A stretch of 64,000 nucleotides of DNA from Pseudothermotoga_B sp051235805 (GCF_051235805.1 NZ_JBPNXV010000001.1:1364001-1428000); one strand, 5' to 3'; counted from the stretch's first letter, positions 42,483 to 51,952 are shown. Made by a program: numbers and translations. Notes: generated from the sequence alone by a model not told the origin.

Positions 42483-43622
42483 ATGCGCATTTCAACAAAT
42501 GTTTCTTCCATGCCTACCTCAAAAACCCTTGAGGTCAACGCACTTGCTCAAGAGCTCAAAAAGAAGGGTGTGAATGTGGTAAACCTTACAGCGGGTGAAC
42601 CAGACTTTCCAACCCCTCAACCCATAGTGGAGGCTGCAATCGAAGCACTCAATATGGGACTGACCAAGTACACCGATTCTTCTGGAATACCTGAACTTCG
42701 CAAGGCTATAGCAGATCATGTAGCTCGGAGATTTGGTGTGAGCTGTACGCCAGAACAGGTGGTAGTTTGCAATGGTGGGAAACAAGCGATATTCAACGTA
42801 CTGGCAACTGTTGTGAACCAGTCAGATGAAGTGATCTTGATCGATCCATGTTGGGTTAGCTATGAACCAATGGTTTTGTTGCTGGGTGGTAAAGCGGTGC
42901 ACGTGCAGACAGATTTCGAAGAGGGTTTTATACCCAAGCCTGATGAGATCGAAAAAGCTGTTAGAAAGCAAACAAGGGCGATAATCATCAATAGCCCGAA
43001 CAACCCGACAGGGGCTGTCTACGATGAAAAGACCCTTCTTGGAATTTATGAGATAGCGAAAGAACACGATCTGTTGATCATAAGTGATGAAGTCTACGAG
43101 CCGTTGGTTTACGATCAAGAACATCTTTCTTTGTTCGCAATAACCAAAGGCGACAGAACTGTTTTGGTCAATGCCTTTTCCAAATCTCATTCAATGACCG
43201 GTTGGAGAATAGGTTATCTTGTCGCGCCAACGCAGATTGCAAAGGCAGCAGCAAAGGTACAAGCTCACTTGACTTCGAATATAAACAGCATTACCCAGTA
43301 TGCTGCTTTGAAGGCTTTTGAGGTCGACACTTCTTACATGAAGGCGCGATTCAAAGAACGAAGGGATCTGGTATGCTCGCTACTTTCTGACTTTCGATTG
43401 AAGTATCGCAGACCGGAGGGTGCTTTCTACGTACTGGTTGATGTCAGGGAGTTTGACGAGGATGATGTGAATTTCTGCATGAATCTTTTGAACAAAGAGC
43501 ATGTTGCACTGGTGCCTGGTTCTGCTTTCAATGCCCCAGGTTTTGTGAGACTGTCTTTTGCAACCAGCGAAGAACTTCTCAAAGAGGGCATCAAACGAAT
43601 AGGCAATTTCATTGGAAGGTGA
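42483..43622 (+). CDS. aspC: Aspartate-type aminotransferase (class I, PLP)
   Basis: A 379-aa fold-type I aminotransferase. Hallmarks are NLTAGEPDFPTP at the N-terminus, NSPNNPTGAVY, ISDEVYEPLVY, the PLP lysine in FSKSHSMTGWRIGY, and FVRLSFATS with the substrate-binding Arg. It closely resembles Thermotogae aspartate aminotransferases. The open frame extends to 42459, but ATG at 42483 is 8 nt past AGGAGG. The ABC exporter follows after 7 nt. Confidence 0.93.
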   Translation: MRISTNVSSMPTSKTLEVNALAQELKKKGVNVVNLTAGEPDFPTPQPIVEAAIEALNMGLTKYTDSSGIPELRKAIADHVARRFGVSCTPEQVVVCNGGKQAIFNVLATVVNQSDEVILIDPCWVSYEPMVLLLGGKAVHVQTDFEEGFIPKPDEIEKAVRKQTRAIIINSPNNPTGAVYDEKTLLGIYEIAKEHDLLIISDEVYEPLVYDQEHLSLFAITKGDRTVLVNAFSKSHSMTGWRIGYLVAPTQIAKAAAKVQAHLTSNINSITQYAALKAFEVDTSYMKARFKERRDLVCSLLSDFRLKYRRPEGAFYVLVDVREFDEDDVNFCMNLLNKEHVALVPGSAFNAPGFVRLSFATSEELLKEGIKRIGNFIGR

Positions 43623-43629
43623 CACTGAA

Positions 43630-45360
43630 ATGATAAAGAGTTTCTTGAAAAGGTACTGGCACCACTATGTGATCGGAATCTTCGTTCTGGTGCTGGTTGA
43701 TTTGTCTCAGCTTTTCATCCCAAGGTTGATAGGGCGTGTAGTAGATCAGCTGAAACAACCTCAACCAGATCAGAGTATGATCTCTTTGATGATATCTTGG
43801 ATAATGGGCATTGCGTTGGGCATGGCGATCTTGAGGTTTTTCTGGAGATATTTCATCATAGGTGCCTCGAGGCGATTTGAGTACATCTCGAGAAACTTTC
43901 TGTTCGAAAAGCTGTTATCTCTCACACCGGGTTATTTCGACCAAAACCGTAGTGGAGATCTGATGGCAAAACTCACCAACGATCTACAGGCTGTGAGAAT
44001 GGCATTAGCACAAGGTGTTGTGCTGTCTGTTGATGCGACCTTCATGGCAATAATGACCTTGATCTTCATGGGAAGAACAGTCAACTGGCGCCTCACATGG
44101 CTGTCGACTATCCCCTTGCCAGGTCTCGCTTTCATAGCACTGTTTTTCGGCAGAATGATACACAGAAGGTTCATGCAAGTGCAGAAAGAATATTCATCGC
44201 TCAGCGAATTGACCGAGGAAACCATTTTAGGTGTCAGGATCATCAAAAGCTTCTCAGCCAACGATCGAATCCACCAGATGTTCAACGACAGATCTATGAG
44301 GAATTACGAGAGCGCGATGTCCCTTGCAAGGGTTTCTTCGCTCTTTTTCCCATTAATGACCTTTTTTGCAGCTATGTCGCAAGTTCTCGCCTTGAGTTTT
44401 GGTGGGAAAATGGTTATAAACGGCTTGGTGACACTCGGAGAATTCGTCGCTTTCAATTCCTATCTGGGTATGCTCACATGGCCCATGATGGCACTTGGTT
44501 GGGTTTTGAACATGATTCAGCGTGGCCGCGCTTCTCATGAAAGGCTGATGGAGATAGTCAAACAGAAACCTCAAATTGATGAGCCTGAAATTCCCGTGAG
44601 AATAAGCGCGATCGAAAAGATAGAGTTCAGAGACCTCACATACCGTTACCCAGGGACAAACAGAGATGTGCTCAAAGAGATTAACCTTTCCTTTAGAAAG
44701 GGAGATATGGTTGGCATAGTAGGCACCGTTGGAAGTGGAAAATCCACTTTGGTGAGAGTTCTTGCAAAGTTGTATCCCGTTGAAAGAGGAAAGGTTTTCA
44801 TCAACGGTGTCGATATCAACGATATATCATCAACGAATCTTAGAAGCTTGATCGCCTTTGTACCTCAAGAATCTTTCCTTTTCTCAGACCAGATCAAGAA
44901 AAATATTGCCTTTGCACAGCAGAATATCGAACTGGACAAGGTCGTTAACTATGCAAAACTTGCTTCCGTTCACAGTGAAATAGAGAAATTTCCAGAAGGT
45001 TACGACACCATTGTAGGTGAAAGAGGTGTCACGCTTTCCGGTGGGCAGAAACAGAGAGTCACGATAGCCAGAGCGCTTTACACAGAAAGAGACCTCTTGA
45101 TCTTCGATGACTGTCTTTCTGCGGTTGATCCAGAGACAGAAGAAAAGATCATAAGCGCCTTGAGAGAGAATTACAGAGAAAAGACAATGATCGTCATAAC
45201 TCATAGGCTTAAGGTACTCAGAGATGCCGATCTAATAGTGGTTTTAGACGATGGCAAGATCGTTGAGATGGGAACTCACGAGGAATTGATGGCAAATGAG
45301 CAAATGTATTCACGAATGTACAGAAAACAGATGATTGAGGAGGAGCTTGAGTGTGAATAA
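43630..45360 (+). CDS. ABC exporter half-transporter with Asp in place of the Walker B Glu
   Basis: A 576-aa exporter with an N-terminal six-helix membrane domain (about 1-310) and a C-terminal ATPase domain. Walker A is GTVGSGKS, the signature LSGGQKQR, the H-loop ITHRL. Walker B reads LLIFDDCLSAVD, with Asp where the catalytic Glu normally stands. This pattern is that of the degenerate-site partner of heterodimeric exporters such as TM287/288 and BmrC/BmrD. No second half-transporter is in this window. ATG at 43630 follows AAGGTGA; the longest frame starts 18 nt earlier. Confidence 0.9.
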   Translation: MIKSFLKRYWHHYVIGIFVLVLVDLSQLFIPRLIGRVVDQLKQPQPDQSMISLMISWIMGIALGMAILRFFWRYFIIGASRRFEYISRNFLFEKLLSLTPGYFDQNRSGDLMAKLTNDLQAVRMALAQGVVLSVDATFMAIMTLIFMGRTVNWRLTWLSTIPLPGLAFIALFFGRMIHRRFMQVQKEYSSLSELTEETILGVRIIKSFSANDRIHQMFNDRSMRNYESAMSLARVSSLFFPLMTFFAAMSQVLALSFGGKMVINGLVTLGEFVAFNSYLGMLTWPMMALGWVLNMIQRGRASHERLMEIVKQKPQIDEPEIPVRISAIEKIEFRDLTYRYPGTNRDVLKEINLSFRKGDMVGIVGTVGSGKSTLVRVLAKLYPVERGKVFINGVDINDISSTNLRSLIAFVPQESFLFSDQIKKNIAFAQQNIELDKVVNYAKLASVHSEIEKFPEGYDTIVGERGVTLSGGQKQRVTIARALYTERDLLIFDDCLSAVDPETEEKIISALRENYREKTMIVITHRLKVLRDADLIVVLDDGKIVEMGTHEELMANEQMYSRMYRKQMIEEELECE

Positions 45361-46924
45361 GTTGCTTTTGGCGATACTGTTGATTTCTTCCTCGTTGTTC
45401 TCGGTGGGCTATTATTTCGAACAATCTCATTTGATCATAACAGGAGTTGAATCTTACGATTCACTTAAGATAACGATCGACCAGATTACCTTCGAGGTGG
45501 ATGCCCAAAACATCAGAATACCATGGCAAAAAGGATCAGAGACGGACATAAAGTTAACACCAGTGAAAGATGGCAAAGAACAAACTCAAATCGAAATGAA
45601 AATCAGTGCGATAAAAGATCAACCTCCAAAGCTGTCACTGAGTGTTCCGGCATATCTGCCTGCAGATAGAGTAGTTCTTCCTCTGTCACTAATAGACGAC
45701 TGGGACGATCTTTCCAAGTTGACAATAAGAGCTTATGTAGATGGTAAGAGAACTGATGTTCTGGAAAACAGATCGATTGTGATAGATACCTTTTTGCTGC
45801 ATTCCGGCGAACACAGACTCAGGGTGGTTTGTAGAGATAGCGGTTCGAATGTAATTGATAAAACCTACAGATTCACCGTCGTTCCGCAGATACCACCAAC
45901 ACCGAGTATTCAATCAGGTAAGATATTCTCCGATCGTACGCATCGTGTTTATTACATGACGAACAGTGAAATGAAACAAGAAGACCTCAAGAAGAACCAG
46001 TTAGAGAGAGATTTTTCCTTTGTCTGTGACTTAGATACTGCTGGTAATGAAAGCTTTCCTGCTCTGCACTATTCAGTGAAAACTACTGCGAGAATCTCGG
46101 CTGGAAATCTCATAACCTTCAGCAGTGGCATCTTTGAATCTGGTGAGTACAATGTCTTTGGCAAGGTAGTCATTCCATCATCTGAGACAGTACTGCTAAA
46201 ACAGAATGCCACACTGAAGATACCTCAAGGGTGCGAATTGATACTCAAAGGCACACTCATAGCCGAAAGCGGTTCGAAGATAGCCGGCTACGGCAAGTTG
46301 ACCATAGCCGATGAAGGAAGAGTTGCGTTCATCGGAGCAAGAATAGAGACGAATGTGGTAATCGCAGGGTCTTCCATGGTATGGATTTCAAATACCGATC
46401 TTTCAAAGGCAACTGTCTCAATCACCAGAGCAGCAGCGATATCTCTGAAAGATGTACGAGCACAGATGATCGAGATGACAAATGTCGGGAAACTTTGGAT
46501 CAACTCATGTAATATTGGAAAACTCTTGATCAAAAACACTTCACAGTTCGTGGTGAAAGACTCAAAGCTGAATCACTTGAACGTCTCGAGTCTTTCAAAA
46601 GGTAGGCTTTATTCAACTTCAGTCTACTCACAAGATCTTCCACTCTTCGTCAGCAATCTTTCGGTTGTTGAACTCATCGATAGCTGGATCTCTGGAAGCA
46701 GATGTGTCCAAGTTCAAGACTACTCGATATTGAGAGCCCGTAGTACCGAATTCAGTGGTGATATTGCAGTAACGATCTCTGGCTATTCTGTTTTCAACAG
46801 TTTTGCAAATAAGATCACTTCCACCACGGCGATGTATGTGAAAGACTCGAGGGTCAGACTTTCCAAGACTGAATTTCGAGGAGAGGTAATCAAAGTTGGA
46901 AGGTCAGAGATCCTTGCCATGTGA
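45353..46924 (+). CDS. Exported protein with beta-helix-like C-terminal half, function unknown
   Basis: A protein of about 523 aa with a signal peptide (1-20). The first half (about 25-210) looks like Ig-type beta domains (PPKLSLSVPAYLPADRVVLPLSLIDDWDD in pieces). The second half (about 250-520) is a run of short strands with regular hydrophobic-polar alternation and Asn/Ser turns, as in right-handed beta-helices, without a recognisable polysaccharide lyase motif. GTG at 45353 is spaced from AGGAGG and lies within the last codons of the ABC gene. Neighbourhood suggests export or envelope function; no family is recognised. Confidence 0.7.
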   Translation: MNKLLLAILLISSSLFSVGYYFEQSHLIITGVESYDSLKITIDQITFEVDAQNIRIPWQKGSETDIKLTPVKDGKEQTQIEMKISAIKDQPPKLSLSVPAYLPADRVVLPLSLIDDWDDLSKLTIRAYVDGKRTDVLENRSIVIDTFLLHSGEHRLRVVCRDSGSNVIDKTYRFTVVPQIPPTPSIQSGKIFSDRTHRVYYMTNSEMKQEDLKKNQLERDFSFVCDLDTAGNESFPALHYSVKTTARISAGNLITFSSGIFESGEYNVFGKVVIPSSETVLLKQNATLKIPQGCELILKGTLIAESGSKIAGYGKLTIADEGRVAFIGARIETNVVIAGSSMVWISNTDLSKATVSITRAAAISLKDVRAQMIEMTNVGKLWINSCNIGKLLIKNTSQFVVKDSKLNHLNVSSLSKGRLYSTSVYSQDLPLFVSNLSVVELIDSWISGSRCVQVQDYSILRARSTEFSGDIAVTISGYSVFNSFANKITSTTAMYVKDSRVRLSKTEFRGEVIKVGRSEILAM

Positions 46925-47585
46925 CTTCGACGAAAACCTTTTGAAAGCGATCAAGTTACCCGATGCAGGCAGATCATACCGTCCAACTCACGCAACCGCA
47001 CTTTTGGCTTGGTACGCTAAGCCCACCAAAGCCCAGAAGATGGTCATCGAGCTTGGTGCAGCAACAGGCGTTGTCTCAGCCTATATTGCCTTGACGTACA
47101 AGCGAAACGTGGTAGCTCTCGAAAAGGACAGATTTCTTGCCAGTCTGGCACAGAGAACAGTTGAAATGAACAACTTGCGAGAAAAGATGATCGTCTACAA
47201 CCTCTCTTGTTCAGAAGTGACGAGTGTTTTCAAGGCAGAATCTTTCGACATGGTCGTCGCAAACCCACCGCATCACCTGACGAGCATACCGAGCCCAGAT
47301 CTTCTGAGAAGTAGTACAAGAAGCTGTGACATTCAAACCGCAAGGCAGTTCATAGATGCAACGGGATATCTGCTCAGAAACAAAGGCACATTCGTCTATA
47401 TACTGCCGCCAACTCATATAGTTTTCTGGTTGAGTGAGTTTCTCGAAAGAAAGCTCCAACCGAAAAGACTGTTACCAATCTATGGAAATCCGCAGAAAAA
47501 CGCACAATTTTTTCTACTCAAAGGAGTGAAAAATGGGGGCATCGAATTACTCGTCGAGCCCCCAATCGTTCTCAAAAGAGTTTGA
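46896..47585 (+). CDS. TrmN6-like SAM-dependent methyltransferase
   Basis: A 229-aa class I methyltransferase. SAM motif I is VIELGAATGVVS (50-61), the acidic ribose ligand ALEKD is near 74-78, and the catalytic N6-adenine motif is NPPHH (123-127). This matches the TrmN6 family, which makes m6A37 in tRNA-Val1, though NPPH at the fourth position is less common than NPPY. TTG at 46896 follows AGAGGTAATC and overlaps the preceding gene by 29 nt. The 3' end overlaps ackA (14 nt, convergent). Confidence 0.82.
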   Translation: MEGQRSLPCDFDENLLKAIKLPDAGRSYRPTHATALLAWYAKPTKAQKMVIELGAATGVVSAYIALTYKRNVVALEKDRFLASLAQRTVEMNNLREKMIVYNLSCSEVTSVFKAESFDMVVANPPHHLTSIPSPDLLRSSTRSCDIQTARQFIDATGYLLRNKGTFVYILPPTHIVFWLSEFLERKLQPKRLLPIYGNPQKNAQFFLLKGVKNGGIELLVEPPIVLKRV

Positions 47586-48789
47586 GTTCCTTTATACCAC
47601 TTTCGACGATCTTCTTCGTATCCCTTGCTATTACGAGTTCTTCGTCGGTGGGAACTACCACAACGGCGACTTTCGAATCTGGTGTGCTGATGATTCTTTC
47701 AACTCCTTTGACATCGTTCAACGTCCTGTCGATTTTCACACCCAAGAAACCAAGGTACGTACACACCTTTTCGCGTACGTACGGTGAGTTTTCTCCCACA
47801 CCGGCGGTGAAAACTATGGCATCAACGCCGTTCATTGCCGCCGCGTAGGCACCGATGTACTTGGCTATTCTGTAAACGTATATATCCAGAGCCATCTGAG
47901 CCTTTTCATTTCCAGCGCAAGCTGCATCTTCGATATCTCTCATGTCGGAGCTGAGCTCTGCTAAACCAAGCATTCCACTCTTTTTGTTCAGAAGATCATA
48001 GACCTTATCCACCGGCATGCCAAGATTTTGCTGCATGTAGATCACAATTGCCGGATCTATGTCTCCAGATCTCGTTCCCATTACTACACCTTCAAGTGGT
48101 GTAAAGCCCATCGAGGTGTCAACAGATCTGCCGTGCCTGACCGCTGCTATCGACGCACCGTTACCCAAGTGGCAGGTGATCACTTTGAAGTCATAATAAT
48201 CTCTTCCCAGTATCTCGGCTGCCCTTCTGGAGACATATCTGTGGCTCGTGCCATGGAAACCGTATCTTCTTATTCTGTATTTTTCATAGAATTCATAAGG
48301 TATTGGGTACAAGAAAGCTTTCTTGGGCATCGATTGGTGAAAAGCGGTGTCGAAGACTCCAACGTTGGGGACATTTGGCAAGAGTTTTTGCACAGCACGA
48401 ATTCCCATGATGTTCGGCGGGTTGTGTAACGGTGCAAGATGGACGTTATCTTCTAAGACCTTCATGACTTCGTCGTCGATCAGAACAGAACTTGCAAAAC
48501 GTTCGGCGCCGTGGACAACCCTGTGACCAACAGCAGAGATTTCAGAGAGATCCTTTATCACACCAATTTCAGGATCAAGCAAGACTTCCAATATCAACTT
48601 CAAAGCTTCCTCGTGGTCCTTCATAGGCTTTTCAATCACGTGTTTATCCGCGTTGACGCGATGAACAAGCCTGCTACCCTCAATGCCAACTCTCTCGGCA
48701 AGACCTTTGCAGAGCACCTTTTCACCTTGCATATCGATGAATTGATACTTCACCGATGAACTTCCACAGTTCACAACGAGTATCTTCAC
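47572..48789 (-). CDS. ackA: Acetate kinase
   Basis: A 405-aa ASKHA kinase that forms ATP and acetate from acetyl phosphate, the main substrate-level ATP step of sugar fermentation in Thermotogae. It shows the NCGSSSVKY start, GHRVVHG, VFDTAFH, GFHGTSHRYV and HLGNGAS motifs and the C-terminal FTAGVGENSP. GTG at 48789 follows GGAGGGAG. It is the last gene of the long glgD-to-ackA run, 12 nt from dprA. No pta gene is adjacent. Confidence 0.97.
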   Translation of the reverse strand: MKILVVNCGSSSVKYQFIDMQGEKVLCKGLAERVGIEGSRLVHRVNADKHVIEKPMKDHEEALKLILEVLLDPEIGVIKDLSEISAVGHRVVHGAERFASSVLIDDEVMKVLEDNVHLAPLHNPPNIMGIRAVQKLLPNVPNVGVFDTAFHQSMPKKAFLYPIPYEFYEKYRIRRYGFHGTSHRYVSRRAAEILGRDYYDFKVITCHLGNGASIAAVRHGRSVDTSMGFTPLEGVVMGTRSGDIDPAIVIYMQQNLGMPVDKVYDLLNKKSGMLGLAELSSDMRDIEDAACAGNEKAQMALDIYVYRIAKYIGAYAAAMNGVDAIVFTAGVGENSPYVREKVCTYLGFLGVKIDRTLNDVKGVERIISTPDSKVAVVVVPTDEELVIARDTKKIVESGIKELKLF

Positions 48790-48801
48790 GGAACTCCCTC
48801 C

Positions 48802-49818
48802 TCAAAGTTTATTATAATGTCCCGAGGGTAACTTCACCACGGAACCACTCAGTTCGTACTCTGTCAACTTCGAAAGAACTTGCGAGAGATCCATCTTCAA
48901 TCTCTCGGCTATCTCTTCAGCAAGAAGAGGACCATCTGTGAAAAGTTGAAGAAATTCGTCTCTTGTCTGATCTTTTCGAAGATTCACACCGTAGTACTCC
49001 AATATCTGAGAAGAATCTGTCAAAGGAATTGCACCCATCTTCAAAAGCCAATTACAGCCTTCACTCATGACTCTGTCTATATCTCCTGGTACCGCAAAGA
49101 CGTCCCTGCCAATCTCAGCAGCCATTCTTGCTGTGATCAAAGCACCGCTGTCCACAGGAGCTTCGGTGACTATCGTTGCTCTGCAGATGCCTGCGATAAT
49201 TCTGTTTCGAGCAGGGAAGTTTTGTTTTGCAGCCTTTGTACCAAGTGGATACTCACTGACCACACATCCATTTCTCAGTATCCTCTGGTAGATGAGTCTG
49301 TTAGAGGACGGATAACACACATCGACACCAGTGCCGAGTACCGCAACGGTCTTTCCATCGTTTTCAAGAACTACTCTATGTACCTCACTGTCAACGCCCA
49401 AAGCCATTCCACTCACAACAACAAGATTTGCTTTCACAAGATCAGTCACAATTCTCTTTGTCACAACCTTTCCATAACTTGTTAGCCTTCTAGTTCCGAC
49501 AACAGCCACACAGTTTTCGTTTAGAAGTTTAATATCGCCTAAGCAAAAAAGGACGGCAGGTGGCGCAATAGAGCTCCTCAGCAACTTTGGATAATCCTCA
49601 TCCCAGAAAGTCACGAGCTTTACACCGAGCTGTTCAACCTTTCTTTCCTGCTCTTCAACGAACTTCTCATCATAGCGTGCTTTGAAGCGCTCGTTGAATC
49701 CCATGAATTCAGATTCTAAAAGCTCCGAGATCGAACCGTACGACTTTGTGAGATTCTCAATCTCCTCTAATGAGAATCTACCAAAATAAGAAAGCGCAAA
49801 GATCTCAATTGGGAGCAT
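48802..49818 (-). CDS. dprA: DNA-processing protein DprA
   Basis: A 338-aa DprA/Smf protein that loads RecA on incoming single strands during transformation. The Rossmann-like core has VVGTRRLTSYG, VSGMALGVDSEVHR, TVAVLGTGVDVCYP, PARNRIIAGI and DSGALITARMA; a C-terminal winged-helix (about 285-338) follows a short linker. ATG overlaps the rnfB gene by 14 nt. ComEC is encoded elsewhere in the window, so natural competence is plausible. Confidence 0.95.
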   Translation of the reverse strand: MLPIEIFALSYFGRFSLEEIENLTKSYGSISELLESEFMGFNERFKARYDEKFVEEQERKVEQLGVKLVTFWDEDYPKLLRSSIAPPAVLFCLGDIKLLNENCVAVVGTRRLTSYGKVVTKRIVTDLVKANLVVVSGMALGVDSEVHRVVLENDGKTVAVLGTGVDVCYPSSNRLIYQRILRNGCVVSEYPLGTKAAKQNFPARNRIIAGICRATIVTEAPVDSGALITARMAAEIGRDVFAVPGDIDRVMSEGCNWLLKMGAIPLTDSSQILEYYGVNLRKDQTRDEFLQLFTDGPLLAEEIAERLKMDLSQVLSKLTEYELSGSVVKLPSGHYNKL

Positions 49819-50092
49819 TCTTTTGCATGATCTCCTTTATCTTGTCTGCCACACCAGAGGGCCTTCCGGGTATACACATGTCATAGGTTGCCTTGCCGGC
49901 GACTACTGCTTTTGCATAGGCTTCACAACCGGCATAGCCACATGCACCACAGTTAGCACCTGAAAGAACTTCTTTTATCATCTCCACCCTTGGATCTTCT
50001 TTCACTTCGAATTTCTTGGCAGAGTAAGCGAGAAATGTACCAAAGGCAAAACCGAGGATGCTCAGCAAAACTGTCGAGTACAGAACGAGCAT
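49805..50092 (-). CDS. rnfB: Short RnfB (N-terminal helix and one 4Fe-4S domain)
   Basis: A 95-aa electron-transfer subunit with an N-terminal membrane helix (1-24) and a single 4Fe-4S domain with C48, C51, C56 and C73 (CX2CX4CX16C). Typical RnfB proteins are two to three times longer and carry additional ferredoxin-type clusters that take electrons from ferredoxin; here translation stops at about residue 95 and dprA begins, so no remainder exists in another frame. ATG follows GAGGTGATAG. Last gene of rnfCDGEAB. Confidence 0.88.
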   Translation of the reverse strand: MLVLYSTVLLSILGFAFGTFLAYSAKKFEVKEDPRVEMIKEVLSGANCGACGYAGCEAYAKAVVAGKATYDMCIPGRPSGVADKIKEIMQKNAPN

Positions 50093-50101
50093 TCTATCAC
50101 C

Positions 50102-50677
50102 TCACATCTTTATCAAGCCTTGGAAACCCATGAACGCCATCGAGATAATCGAAGCGAGTATCAAAGCCATGGGAAGTCCTTCGAACGGTTTTGGTACATC
50201 ATAAAGTTCAAGCCTCTCTCTAATGCCTGCAAAGATGACTAAAGCAAGGAGAAATCCTATTCCAGCACCAAGTGCATGAAAAACTGCTTCAAGCAAAGAG
50301 TAATTTGCCTGTGCGTTCAAGATTGCAACACCGAGAATAATACAGTTGGTCGTGATGAGAGGTAGGTATATTCCGAGTGCTTCGTACAGACCAGGGCTGT
50401 TCTTTTTGAGAAAGAATTCGACAAACTGAACAAAGGTCGCTATGACGAGTATGAAGGTGACAATCTGCAGAAACTGTACGCCCAAAGCGATGAGCAATTT
50501 GTTGACAAACCAGGTGATCACTGAAGACATCACAAGCACAAAGGTAGCGGCAAAGCCCATTCCAACGGCAGTGTCCATCTTTTTTGAAACGCCGAGGAAT
50601 GGACAGATCCCAAGAAATCTTATGAAAACATAGTTGTTCACCAGTAGTGCAGAAAAGAGTATGAGGAAGACTCTCAT
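50102..50677 (-). CDS. rnfA: Rnf complex subunit RnfA
   Basis: A 191-aa, six-helix inner-membrane subunit of the ferredoxin:NAD+ oxidoreductase (Rnf). It carries the conserved ending of helix 1 (NNYVFIRFLGICPFLGVS, in two pieces) with Cys near the membrane iron-sulfur site, and LITTNCIILG in the second half; RnfA and RnfE are inverted paralogues. ATG follows AGGGGTGAGC and overlaps the rnfE stop by 4 nt. Confidence 0.95.
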   Translation of the reverse strand: MRVFLILFSALLVNNYVFIRFLGICPFLGVSKKMDTAVGMGFAATFVLVMSSVITWFVNKLLIALGVQFLQIVTFILVIATFVQFVEFFLKKNSPGLYEALGIYLPLITTNCIILGVAILNAQANYSLLEAVFHALGAGIGFLLALVIFAGIRERLELYDVPKPFEGLPMALILASIISMAFMGFQGLIKM

Positions 50678-51282
50678 TTCTGCTCACCCCTCTGCTTACG
50701 CTTCAAGCCTATGAAAGCGAACAATGCAGCCAGAAGTCCAAGTGTCATGTACCCACCAGGTGGTAGTATCATAACGAAAACATTGAAGGCTTTACCCCAA
50801 AGCTGAATGCCAAAGATAGTCCCGTTTCCCAATAGTTCTCTGATACTCCCCAAGAGCACCAAAGAACCAGTGAAACCAAGTCCAACTCCAAGACCATCCA
50901 AGAATGAAGCCCATATACCATTCTTCGAAGCGAAAGCCTCGGCGCGTCCCATTATTATACAGTTCACCACAATGAGAGGGATGAAAAGTCCAAGTGTCTT
51001 CCACAGATCATAGATAAAGGCGTGCATCAAAAGATCGAGTATTGTGACAAAGGTTGCTATGAGGGTTATGAAGATTGGTATTCTCAAGTTTTTTGGCACA
51101 CTTTTTCTAATCGAAGAGATCGCGATATTTGAAAGTGCTAAAACACTCGTGGCTGCAAGACCCATTCCAAGTCCATTTATGGCATTAGTCGTAACTGCCA
51201 ATGTTGGACACATCCCGAGTACTTGCACATAGGTGGGGTTTTCCTTGAAGAAACCTTTTGTGAATTCCTTTAGTGAACTCAT
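50674..51282 (-). CDS. rnfE: Rnf complex subunit RnfE
   Basis: A 202-aa, six-helix Rnf membrane subunit, paralogous to RnfA: VLGMCPTLAVT with a conserved Cys in the first part and IPLIVVNCIIMGRAEAFAS in the second, where the Cys pairs with that of RnfA around a 2Fe-2S cluster in known structures. ATG follows GGGGGTGA. It overlaps rnfA by 4 nt and lies 1 nt from rnfG. Confidence 0.95.
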   Translation of the reverse strand: MSSLKEFTKGFFKENPTYVQVLGMCPTLAVTTNAINGLGMGLAATSVLALSNIAISSIRKSVPKNLRIPIFITLIATFVTILDLLMHAFIYDLWKTLGLFIPLIVVNCIIMGRAEAFASKNGIWASFLDGLGVGLGFTGSLVLLGSIRELLGNGTIFGIQLWGKAFNVFVMILPPGGYMTLGLLAALFAFIGLKRKQRGEQK

Positions 51283-51283
51283 T

Positions 51284-51952
51284 TCATTTCACCCCCGACT
51301 TCAAATAGGAAAGCATCGCGTTGATCGCATTTGCGACTGCCCTTGGTGTGATTGTTGCACCGGTCATCACGTCGCTCACCTTAGCCACGCCTTTCGCCTT
51401 TGCTTCTTCAACGGTTGCGCCAGTCATGTTGGCATCTTTATCAACTCTCACACCGTTTTCAAGTGAAGACGGTTCCATTGGGTAGAATCTTTTCTGAATT
51501 TCCTCCTCCTGTATCTTCGCACCAAGACCAGGTGTTTCTTGAGAAAAATCTGTCACGCTGATCGAGAACAACATGAAACCTTCCGGCTTTTTGACAAAGC
51601 TTGCAACAACAGAGACAGCTCCACCGTAACCTATGGCAGAACCACTCAAGACATAGACGTTGCCCATATCGGATTCAAATTGATATACCGGTGAGTAAAC
51701 CTTACCATTTCGATCTTCAAAGATAACCTGAGATCCATCTTTAGCCTTTGCAACAGTACTCTTAACTGTTTCGATTGGTACTATATAGCGACCGTTTTCA
51801 TCTTTGAGTACTCTCTCTATCGCCTCGAATTTCTTTCCAAGTTCGGTAATCGCTATTCTGTCTTTTGTTATCGTATAGACCAAACCGAGTGAGAAACCGG
51901 CTACCGCACAATATATCAGCAGTATGAAACCCATTTTGATGTGCTCTCTCAT
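51284..51952 (-). CDS. rnfG: Rnf complex subunit RnfG (covalent FMN)
   Basis: A 222-aa protein with one N-terminal membrane helix (about 7-29) and an extracytoplasmic FMN-binding domain. The covalent FMN attachment motif, normally S(T)GAT, reads MTGATITPRAV near residue 200; a second, earlier MTGATV occurs at about 175. ATG overlaps the rnfD stop by 4 nt and follows AGAGGTGAAAAC. Confidence 0.94.
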   Translation of the reverse strand: MREHIKMGFILLIYCAVAGFSLGLVYTITKDRIAITELGKKFEAIERVLKDENGRYIVPIETVKSTVAKAKDGSQVIFEDRNGKVYSPVYQFESDMGNVYVLSGSAIGYGGAVSVVASFVKKPEGFMLFSISVTDFSQETPGLGAKIQEEEIQKRFYPMEPSSLENGVRVDKDANMTGATVEEAKAKGVAKVSDVMTGATITPRAVANAINAMLSYLKSGVK

